From: Caldifarciminota bacterium
GTDB lineage: Bacteria > Hydrothermota > Tepidihabitantia > Tepidihabitantales > Tepidihabitantaceae
Length of the DNA: 5,186 nt
Assembly (NCBI GenBank): GCA_016935775.1
Contig: JAFGQF010000096.1
Coordinates: 1 to 5,186 of the forward strand
Direction of reading: 5' to 3'
Shown: piece after piece, positions 1-5,186 of the stretch
Position numbering within the stretch: the stretch's first letter is position 1
Layout of the letters: each line of letters starts with the position of its first letter
Translations under genes and position numbers: made by a program
Notes under the pieces: generated by a model
What the model was told of the DNA's origin: nothing
The model's input: only the letters and a program-made list of their open reading frames with translations
The model's database searches: none

Positions 1-184
1 AGACAATGTCTTACGCGGTCCGTTTCGGGCTGGGGATTGGGGATTACGGACCAGGAATTTGGTATTAGATATCAGGCACCAGGTATTCAGGATCAGGCAC
101 TCGGCCTTGGCCGCGGCAGGTCCGCCCGCCCGCGTCCTGCGTCAACCGCGAATCAGACAACAGTGCGGGAAATGGGAAGTGTCC
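1..184. other. Non-coding stretch downstream of the operon
   Basis: No credible gene is seen. Forward frames crossing it encode low-complexity peptides that run on into the antisense of the last operon gene. It contains the heptamer array, a short GC-rich tract with small inverted repeats (about 103-140) and one arm of the hairpin. Its left half is visibly richer in A and T than the coding region. No promoter, tRNA or terminator was found. Confidence 0.6.
33..109. repeat. Degenerate tandem heptamer repeat, eleven units
   Basis: Reading the plus strand in 7-base steps from position 33 gives GGGATTG, GGGATTA, CGGACCA, GGAATTT, GGTATTA, GATATCA, GGCACCA, GGTATTC, AGGATCA, GGCACTC, GGCCTTG. The consensus is GGNAYYA. 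Column 2 is G in 10 of 11, column 4 is A in 10 of 11, and columns 5 and 6 are pyrimidine in all 11. There is no slip in register. The array lies beyond the end of the operon. It resembles in style the short tandemly repeated heptamers (STRR) known from heterocystous cyanobacteria, but no gene here indicates a cyanobacterium. Confidence 0.8.
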
Positions 185-192
185 CTATTTCC
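168..192. repeat. Bulged hairpin over the last stop codon; REP-like element or mRNA 3' end
   Basis: On the plus strand, GGAAATGGGA (168-177), loop AGTG (178-181) and TCCCTATTTCC (182-192) pair as a 10-bp stem with one unpaired base at 186. On the operon strand the TAG stop of the last gene (187-185) sits in the first arm. No T-run follows on the minus strand, so it is not a classic intrinsic terminator. It could stabilise the mRNA end or be a dispersed palindromic (REP-type) element. Confidence 0.55.
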
Positions 193-832
193 TGTCCCAG
201 CGCCGGGCGAGCAGGACGATGCCGACGACAATCCCGGCGACGACCACGACGCTGCCGCCGATGAACAGGCCGATGTAGTTCCAGCAGGCGCTGGCCGCCG
301 GCTTGCCGAAGTAGTCGCGTTTCAGCTTGGGCAGGATGCCGAGGGTCCGAACGATTTCGCCGGGCGGGAAGCTCTCGCCCCGGCCCACCACCAGGACGTA
401 CTTGCCGGCGTTGTCCGGGCTGGTGACTTCAATGAACCAGTCGCCCGGCCCGGCCGGCCGCTCGATTTCCGGGCCGGTGAAGTAGTTGTCCCCGGCGAAG
501 GGCTCGAAGAACTCGGACCACTCGGCCGCCAGCCCGTCGAGCCGGGCGACGGGCTCGCGCCCGTCCGGGGCCAGGGTGAAGATGTCGGCCGAGTAGTCGC
601 GGGTCACGCCCGGGATGTCGGGGACCAGCAACTGGACATAGAGGTTGAACGAGTCGGGTGACTCGATGCGGAAGAGCTGGGGCGAGCCGGTGAGCTCGGC
701 GTAGAAGGCCTGCGACACCTCGGGGTTGCGGACCGTGGTCGTGCCCGGTTCCGGGAAGCGCGGCTGGTGGGCGAGGCCAGTGACCGCAGGCAGCAGCAGC
801 GCGACCGAGGCGCGGAGGGCGAGGCTATTCAT
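185..832 (-). CDS. Exported protein of unknown function with C-terminal membrane anchor
   Basis: I do not recognise a named family. From the ATG at 832 the product has 215 residues. Residues 1-21 are a signal peptide (cut near TGLA|HQPRF). The middle (about 30-175) is rich in short strands and aromatic residues, for example FRIESPDSFNLYVQLLVPDI and GDWFIEVTSPDNAGKYVLVV, suggesting a beta-sandwich of the ligand- or carbohydrate-binding kind. Residues about 185-208 (NYIGLFIGGSVVVVAGIVVG and following) form one membrane helix, followed by the basic tail ARRWDRK. The expected topology is an extracytoplasmic domain with a short cytoplasmic tail, resembling emp24/GOLD-type layout, though that is shape only. 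The frame is open to an ATG at 979, but the extension would run through the upstream gene and hide the signal peptide. ATG 832 has GGTGA 8 bases before it; ATG 841 is a possible alternative. It overlaps the upstream gene by 8 bases and is the last gene of the operon. Confidence 0.72.
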   Translation of the reverse strand: MNSLALRASVALLLPAVTGLAHQPRFPEPGTTTVRNPEVSQAFYAELTGSPQLFRIESPDSFNLYVQLLVPDIPGVTRDYSADIFTLAPDGREPVARLDGLAAEWSEFFEPFAGDNYFTGPEIERPAGPGDWFIEVTSPDNAGKYVLVVGRGESFPPGEIVRTLGILPKLKRDYFGKPAASACWNYIGLFIGGSVVVVAGIVVGIVLLARRWDRK

Positions 833-1400
833 CCGCACCATCACCGCCAGTATGGCCGATGCTGCGCGCGGTATCAAGCAGCTCACGCGCCCGTTCCTCG
901 GTGGCGTTGCCTTCGGTCCGGCCGGCGATGAAGCCGTCCGGACCGACGAGGAAGATGTAGACCTTGGCCCGGTCGGCAAGGCCGAGTTCGTCGGCGAGTT
1001 GCTCGAAGTCGCCGTAGTAGGGCGCGAGGTGGGCGTGCTTGTCGGCCGGGACCGTGACCTTCATGCCGGCCGAGATCACACCGCGCAGCAGCCGCGGTAT
1101 CGACGGGCCCATCAGCGGCACCTCGAAGAACCGGCTGGTGCTGTCTTCGGCCCCGGCCCGGTCGAGCCAGGGCAGCCACGTGTCGATGACCGACTGGTCC
1201 TGGCGACGGAAGGCGAACACGACCCAGAACACCCGGCCGCGCAACGAGTCGGGCAGCAGGGTGCGGCTGCCGTCGAGCGGCGCGAGTTCGAGCCGCGGGA
1301 ACCGGGTGCGGGCCGGCGCGGTGTCGGGCGGAGCCCCAGGCTGCGCCAAGGCGAGCCCGCCGGCGGCGAGCAACAGAACCGCGATTGTCCCGTGCCTCAT
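825..1400 (-). CDS. Exported thioredoxin-fold-like protein without cysteines (ATP10-like?)
   Basis: The protein has 191 residues. Residues 1-19 form a signal peptide (MRHGTIAVLLLAAGGLALA, probable cut ALA|Q), so the rest should act outside the inner membrane. A strand RVFWVVFAFRRQDQ (about 55-68) followed by a helix (VIDTWLPWLDRAG), then FFEVPLMG, and late on KVYIFLVGPDGFIAGRTEG, follows the pattern of thioredoxin/peroxiredoxin-like folds. It recalls in particular the ATP10-like group, which shares the hydrophobic strand, the DTWLP-type helix and a late strand ending in a G-x-I hairpin. There is no cysteine anywhere, so redox catalysis of the CXXC type is excluded; a binding or chaperone role is likelier. 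The ATG overlaps the upstream TGA (ATGA) and its own ribosome site is poor, implying translational coupling. The stop TAG lies inside the start region of the next gene. The fold assignment is from pattern memory and moderate; the coding call is strong. Confidence 0.75.
   Translation of the reverse strand: MRHGTIAVLLLAAGGLALAQPGAPPDTAPARTRFPRLELAPLDGSRTLLPDSLRGRVFWVVFAFRRQDQSVIDTWLPWLDRAGAEDSTSRFFEVPLMGPSIPRLLRGVISAGMKVTVPADKHAHLAPYYGDFEQLADELGLADRAKVYIFLVGPDGFIAGRTEGNATEERARELLDTARSIGHTGGDGADE
841..845 (-). promoter_or_regulatory. Ribosome site deciding the start of the last gene
   Basis: The minus strand reads GGTGA, 8 bases before the ATG at 832. This favours 832 over the in-frame ATG at 841 (which itself begins inside this motif) and over the far-upstream ATG at 979. 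The complementarity is short, so the choice is moderate. Confidence 0.5.
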
Positions 1401-2140
1401 CGTTGCTGCCGTTCCGACCGGCGCCGACGGGCGCGCGCTACCAGCCCGAGGATGCTGTAGCGGTCCATGAACCGGCCCAGGCCGGCGCCCATCGCGAAGA
1501 AGTCGCCGATCTCCTCCTGGGTCGGGTTACCCTCCATCCGGGCGTACTGGAGCAGCTCGGGCGACATCGTCCACCAGTAGATGACGTTGGCAAACACCAT
1601 GTAGCCGACGTGGACCGGCGAGCCGGTAGTCACCCAAAGCCAAGGGATCATCAGCAGGAACCAGGCCCAGCGGAAGACGAGCAGGTGGCCGATTACCAGG
1701 CCGAGCACGACGCTGGCCGCCGAGGTGGCCGCCAGCCCGAGCGGGGCGATGGCCAGCAGCCCGCCGACGATCGGCGACTCGCCGCGTCCGCCCTTGAACC
1801 GGAAGAAGAGCGGCCAGTCGTGGCCGACCAGCCCGGCGGCGGCGCAGACGACGTGGTAAGGCCAGCCGGGGAAGAGCAGCCGGAATGCGAGCGCGGGCAG
1901 GAACACCTTGAGGATGTCGAGTACGGCGGTCAGGCAGCCGAAACGGGTGCCGAGGTGGACACGGGCCGCGGTCGCGCTGACCGAGTCCGAGGTGAAAATC
2001 TCATTGGTGCCCGGCACCGGGTACTCGATGCGCTCGATGCTCCTGCCGGGAGCGACCCAGCGCGCGATGACCCGGCTCCAGGATATGGAGCCGAGCAGGT
2101 AGCCGGCGACCGCCGCGCCCGCAGTGACGAGGATGTTCAA
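1397..2140 (-). CDS. plsY: PlsY-family glycerol-3-phosphate acyltransferase-like membrane protein
   Basis: This is a 247-residue hydrophobic protein. PlsY transfers an acyl group from acyl-phosphate to glycerol-3-phosphate in the inner membrane, the first acylation of phospholipid synthesis. Motif 1 is clear (AGYLLGSISWSRVIAR, residues 12-27), as is motif 3 (GHDWPLFFRFKGGRGES, 106-122, cf. GHxFPxFLxFKGGKGVA). Motif 2 is recognisable by position (44-64, ending SVSATAARVHLG) but lacks the usual GxGNxGATN core, so the acceptor may differ. A basic C-terminal tail (about 195-247, ending RARRRRSERQQR) makes it longer than typical PlsY of about 200 residues. The start is TTG at 2140: an in-frame TAG, the stop of the upstream gene, lies only 3 bases earlier and there is no ATG or GTG before motif 1. 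The ribosome site is weak, so translation probably depends on coupling. The TGA overlaps the next gene's ATG by 4 bases. Family membership is firm; the exact reaction is uncertain. Confidence 0.85.
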   Translation of the reverse strand: MNILVTAGAAVAGYLLGSISWSRVIARWVAPGRSIERIEYPVPGTNEIFTSDSVSATAARVHLGTRFGCLTAVLDILKVFLPALAFRLLFPGWPYHVVCAAAGLVGHDWPLFFRFKGGRGESPIVGGLLAIAPLGLAATSAASVVLGLVIGHLLVFRWAWFLLMIPWLWVTTGSPVHVGYMVFANVIYWWTMSPELLQYARMEGNPTQEEIGDFFAMGAGLGRFMDRYSILGLVARARRRRSERQQR

Positions 2141-2143
2141 CGG

Positions 2144-3391
2144 CTACTCTGCCGCCACTTCGCGCCCGGCCCGAAGTTCGGCGTCGATCTTCTCCTTGAT
2201 GGCCTGGATGACAATCGGGTCGTCGTTCCAGGCGCCGAGGTTGACGAGCGCGACATCGTCGGGCACGTCGGCCCGCGCGACCAGCGCCGGGACGTCGTAC
2301 TGGGAGTGCATCGCGTCGGCCGAGATGGCGGCGGAGAAGTACAGCACCCGCTCGACGCCGTTGGCAACGAACTCCTCGACCTTGGGCGCGGGGTGCGGCT
2401 CCTTGAACTCCATCCAGGCGAGCGAAACGTTCTCGGGCCGGAAACCGTCCGCGACCAGCAGGTCGAGCACGTCGTTGCGGAACCGGGTCTCATGCTCGGT
2501 CTCGGTGGGCCATTCCTCGTCCCACTCGTCGGGCTGGCCGTGGCCGACGAGCAGGATGCCGACCTTCGACTTGTCGACGCCGGCGAGGTTGGCGTTGGCG
2601 CGCTCAACGAACATCCGCTTGAGGGTCTCGGAGTCGTAGAGCGGGCCGGTGAAGACCACCGGGATGCCGAACCGCTCCTCGATGTCGAGCTCCTTGATCT
2701 GGTTCTCGCCCTCGGCGGTGTGGTTGCTGACGGTCAGGAACACCTCGCTGACAATCATCCGGCTGCAGCCGTCGTTGAGCGCCATTATCGCGCCGGCCTC
2801 GGGGGTCGGCGAGTCGTCAAGGAACGACAGGTAGAACCGGGTGATGCTGTCGCCCTCCTCGCGGTAGCGGCGCTCGAGCGCCTTGATCATCTGGTGGTGC
2901 ATGAACCGGTGGTTGCTCCGGCCGACGATGAGGTAGTGCTTGCGCAGCGCCTGGGCGAACAGCGGCCGGACCAGCAGCGGGACGAAGGCGATGCCCTGCT
3001 CGTCGAACTCGCGGAACTGGTTCACCCAGCCGATCGGGTTGTAGGTTTCGGGTTCGCCGTGGGTGAAGTAGACCACCGCGGTGTGGCCCTTGCCCGGGTC
3101 GCCGGGCGCGCGGGTGAGGTCGGGCGAGGTGCGCGGGTCCGGGGTGGCCATGAAGCGGAGCGTCATCAGCCACCAGCCGACCACGAACAGGCCGATGGAC
3201 AGGGGGATGACCACGGCCAGCGCGGCCCGGCGGAACCAGATGGCGATTGTCGCCACCAGCAGCGCCAGCGCCACCGTGCTCAGGAACATCAACAGGCTCA
3301 TCCGCAGCGGGTGGACGGTCAGGTAGCCGACGTAGAGGACGCCGGCGAGGACAGCGAACAGCGCGGCCAGGACCCACTTCAGGTACGTCAT
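2144..3391 (-). CDS. Membrane-anchored two-lobed CbiX/ferrochelatase-like protein
   Basis: The protein has 415 residues, starting at an ATG behind a strong Shine-Dalgarno run. Residues about 5-25, 32-52 and 56-78 are hydrophobic and read as three membrane helices. A soluble domain from about 103 to 405 resembles class II chelatases (CbiX, SirB, ferrochelatase), which insert metal into tetrapyrroles. It appears internally duplicated. The first half has YFTHGEPETY (His111) and VFLTVSNHTAEGENQIKEL (His224). The second has LLVGHGQPDEW (His284) and YFSAAISADAMHSQYDVPAL (His362). HGxP after the first strand and a later His after a hydrophobic strand are what CbiX-type lobes use for metal. Known chelatases are normally soluble or peripheral, so the three-helix anchor is unusual. 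No tetrapyrrole gene is visible nearby, so the metal and ligand are unknown; a non-chelatase role for the fold is possible. It overlaps the upstream gene by 4 bases and ends in TAG 3 bases before the next start. Confidence 0.82.
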   Translation of the reverse strand: MTYLKWVLAALFAVLAGVLYVGYLTVHPLRMSLLMFLSTVALALLVATIAIWFRRAALAVVIPLSIGLFVVGWWLMTLRFMATPDPRTSPDLTRAPGDPGKGHTAVVYFTHGEPETYNPIGWVNQFREFDEQGIAFVPLLVRPLFAQALRKHYLIVGRSNHRFMHHQMIKALERRYREEGDSITRFYLSFLDDSPTPEAGAIMALNDGCSRMIVSEVFLTVSNHTAEGENQIKELDIEERFGIPVVFTGPLYDSETLKRMFVERANANLAGVDKSKVGILLVGHGQPDEWDEEWPTETEHETRFRNDVLDLLVADGFRPENVSLAWMEFKEPHPAPKVEEFVANGVERVLYFSAAISADAMHSQYDVPALVARADVPDDVALVNLGAWNDDPIVIQAIKEKIDAELRAGREVAAE

Positions 3392-5186
3392 GGTGCTTCC
3401 TCCTCCTGGATGGTTATCTCGCCCTTGTAGCCGTCGACCGCGACCACGACGCCGTCCGCCAGGTCGAGGGCGCCGTTGACCGACACGACGGCCGGGATGC
3501 CGTACTCCCGGGCGACTATCGAGCTGTGCGAGAGCATTCCGCCGGAACCGGACACCACCGCGCCCGCCCGGGCGAACAGCGGGGTCCAGCCGACGTCGGA
3601 GAACGGGATGACGAGCACGTCGCCCGGCCGCAGCCTCCCGGACTCGGCGGGCGAGCGGATGACGCGCACCGGGCCCCGGTAGTAGCCGCGCGAGGTAGGC
3701 GTGCCGCGCAGCCGGGACCCGGTCTCGTCGTAGACCGGGGGAGCGTCGTCGCCGAAGATGATGGTCGGCAGCGGGGCGTCGGCGACCGCCGCCATCTCGC
3801 GGCGCCGGGCGGCGGCCAGGGCCCGCAGGTCGGCGCCGTCGCCCGCCACAGCGCGGCGGACCTCGCCGAGGTAGAGGTAGAGGATGTCGTCGGGCCGGTC
3901 GAGCCGGCCGTCCCCGGTGAAGCGCGAGCCGAGTTCGAGGAAGACGTCGCGGAACAGGCCGTAGCCGAAGGTGTAGAGCGAGCTGACCTGTTCGCGGTAC
4001 ACCCGGAACCGGCGCGCCCGGCGCAGGGCAAGCCGGGAGAACGGGCCGCGCAGGGCGCGCCCGACCGCCGAGGCGTCGCGGGCCGGCGCCGGCGGGGCGC
4101 TGAACTCGACCACCATCCGGACCACGAGGTCCTTGTCCTCGCGCCAGGGGCGAACCGAGAAGTCGTTGCCGCTCGCGGAGAAGTGGCCGAACCGTTCGAT
4201 GAACCGGTCCACCTCACGGCGGAACCCGGCCAGTGCCGGTTCGGCGAGCGCGGCGTGGCCGCGGGCGGCAATCGCCTCCCGGTCGGCCGGCTCGAGTCCG
4301 AGGTAGCGCGCGTTCAGCCCGGCGAGCAGGCTCTTCGGGTCGTGCTCGGCCAGCTCCGGCATCCCCAAGGCCGGGTCGAAGCGCTCCCAGTCGAGCCCGG
4401 CGCGGCGCAGGCGGGTGCGCACCAGCCGGTTGTAGAGCTGCATCAGCAACGGCACGACGATGTTGTAGTAGGCGGTCTCGGTGCCGAGCTCGTGGAGCCG
4501 GTCGACGTGGCGCAGCAGGCCGGGTTCGTCGAGGGTTGCCAGGCGCTCGGCGCGCAGTTCGTCGAAACGTCCCCGGGCCGGGTCGAGGAAGCGGCGGAGC
4601 CGGCGGTCGAACCGCCACTTGTCGAACACCGCCCAGAGCATCCGGGGCAGCAGCCGCCAGGTCCGGGCGCTCGGCCGGAAGCGGGGTTTTTCCGGCCCGG
4701 TGTGCTCGATGCCGAGCAGCAGTTCGAGCGTCTCCTGGGGCAGGCCCAGGACCTGGAACACCCGGCCGACCGCGGTGAGGCTGAAGTATGCCCGGTAGTG
4801 AAACGAGCGGGCCAACTCATCGGGTTCGAGCCCGGTGTGGCCGACCAGTTCGTCGAACAGCCGTATCCAGGCGGCGTTGACCAGCGGGATGTTGACCGAC
4901 CAGACGAGCGGCTTGATCATCCCGGGCAGGAACTCGCGCGATATCCGGTTGGAGTAGATGGTCACGTTGTCGATGGCGGTGATGGGACGGAGCTGGACCC
5001 ACCAGAGCCGCTCGCCGTCCCAGACCCACTCGAGGTCGGCCGGCCGGCGGAAGCGGCGGGCGATGCGCCTGGTCCCGGCGATGACCTCGTCCACGACCGG
5101 CTTCGGGATGTCGGCCTGCTCCGGCCGGCTGACGTACTCGCCCCACTTGTGGACCCAGCGGGCCGGGGTGACACCGTCCTGGACCA
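3388..5186 (-). CDS. PEP synthase / rifampicin phosphotransferase-like enzyme, 5'-truncated
   Basis: The reading frame is open to the right edge; 598 residues plus stop are visible. A GTG codon at 5094 is internal, because the 30 residues before it continue the family alignment. Near the visible N-terminus is the end of an ATP-grasp (PPDK N-terminal) domain: LEWVWDGERLWWVQLRPIT keeps the Glu, Gln and Arg of the family's nucleotide-binding signature (visible residues 52, 64, 66). A long central region follows, with no recognisable PEP-binding TIM barrel. The C-terminal swivelling domain has GGMLSHSSIVAREYGIPAVV, whose His (codon 3528-3526) is the expected phosphohistidine. The order ATP-grasp, linker, C-terminal His domain is that of rifampicin phosphotransferase-type enzymes, which transfer a phosphate of ATP to a small molecule via His; true PEP synthases carry a further C-terminal barrel. 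The substrate is unknown. The protein is probably cytosolic. Its TGA overlaps the next ATG by 4 bases (ATGA). The family call is firm; rifamycin as substrate is not supported. Confidence 0.88.
   Translation of the reverse strand, partial: VQDGVTPARWVHKWGEYVSRPEQADIPKPVVDEVIAGTRRIARRFRRPADLEWVWDGERLWWVQLRPITAIDNVTIYSNRISREFLPGMIKPLVWSVNIPLVNAAWIRLFDELVGHTGLEPDELARSFHYRAYFSLTAVGRVFQVLGLPQETLELLLGIEHTGPEKPRFRPSARTWRLLPRMLWAVFDKWRFDRRLRRFLDPARGRFDELRAERLATLDEPGLLRHVDRLHELGTETAYYNIVVPLLMQLYNRLVRTRLRRAGLDWERFDPALGMPELAEHDPKSLLAGLNARYLGLEPADREAIAARGHAALAEPALAGFRREVDRFIERFGHFSASGNDFSVRPWREDKDLVVRMVVEFSAPPAPARDASAVGRALRGPFSRLALRRARRFRVYREQVSSLYTFGYGLFRDVFLELGSRFTGDGRLDRPDDILYLYLGEVRRAVAGDGADLRALAAARRREMAAVADAPLPTIIFGDDAPPVYDETGSRLRGTPTSRGYYRGPVRVIRSPAESGRLRPGDVLVIPFSDVGWTPLFARAGAVVSGSGGMLSHSSIVAREYGIPAVVSVNGALDLADGVVVAVDGYKGEITIQEEEAP
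3398..3407 (-). promoter_or_regulatory. Strong Shine-Dalgarno for the chelatase-like gene
   Basis: Read on the minus strand this is AGGAGGAGGA, ending 6 bases before the ATG at 3391. It lies inside the 3' end of the upstream PEP-synthase-like gene, where it encodes part of the Glu run of the C-terminal IQEEEAP. It is the best ribosome site in the window, so this gene can initiate independently as well as by coupling through the ATGA overlap. Confidence 0.85.

Noticed and set aside
1..11. Palindrome AGACAATGTCT at the left edge
   Set aside because: A 5-bp stem around one base is too short, and the sequence is cut by the window edge, so no role can be supported.
33..109. CRISPR array
   Set aside because: Units are 7 bases with no spacers, and no cas gene is present.
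168..192. Intrinsic transcription terminator
   Set aside because: The stem is short and bulged, includes the stop codon and is not followed by a T-run on the operon strand.
59..661. A 200-codon plus-strand open frame beginning in the heptamer repeat
   Set aside because: It starts in repeat sequence and then runs antisense to the exported protein's gene; there is no ribosome site or family motif.
185..979. Starting the last gene at the ATG at 979
   Set aside because: This would add 49 residues antisense-like in composition, overlap the upstream gene by about 155 bases and bury the signal peptide. ATG 832 has a better placed ribosome site.
1385..3430. A 681-codon open frame on the plus strand
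   Set aside because: It lies antisense to the PlsY-like and chelatase-like genes, which show clear family motifs. Its product is low-complexity (Asp, Glu, Arg, Val and Gly rich) with no recognisable domain, as expected for antisense frames in GC-rich DNA.
4233..4778. Arg/Ala-rich plus-strand open frame of 181 codons
   Set aside because: It is antisense to the PEP-synthase-like gene and extremely biased in composition, typical of a GC-rich shadow frame.
3388..5094. GTG at 5094 as the true start of the PEP-synthase-like gene
   Set aside because: The frame stays open to the window edge and the preceding residues continue a plausible ATP-grasp sequence; starting here would leave only a fragment of that domain.

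Overview
The window is GC-rich bacterial DNA, possibly from an uncultured lineage. All credible genes lie on the minus strand, so they are read from the right edge to the left. No gene is lineage-diagnostic. A degenerate heptamer repeat and a hairpin left of the genes resemble intergenic repeats I associate with some candidate-phylum genomes such as WOR-3, but that is a weak guess from memory.

Layout in transcription order: (1) 5186-3388, 5'-truncated, a PEP-synthase/rifampicin-phosphotransferase-like enzyme with the end of an ATP-grasp domain, a long central region and a C-terminal phosphohistidine domain. (2) 3391-2144, a protein with three N-terminal membrane helices and a two-lobed CbiX/ferrochelatase-like domain. 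(3) 2140-1397, a PlsY-family membrane acyltransferase-like protein with a TTG start and an altered second motif. (4) 1400-825, a secreted thioredoxin-fold-like protein without cysteines. (5) 832-185, an exported protein of unknown function with a C-terminal membrane anchor. Positions 1-184 hold no convincing gene. They contain eleven heptamers in perfect 7-base register (33-109) and a bulged hairpin (168-192) that includes the last gene's stop codon.

The five genes overlap by 4, 4 and 8 bases at three junctions and are 3 bases apart at the fourth, so they almost certainly form one translationally coupled operon. Its promoter and first gene(s) lie beyond the right edge. Every product after the first is predicted to be membrane-bound or exported. 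Together they look like an envelope-associated module combining a phosphotransferase, a membrane-tethered chelatase-fold protein, a lipid acyltransferase-like protein and two extracytoplasmic accessory proteins. I know of no described pathway with this combination, and the functional link is inference from gene order.
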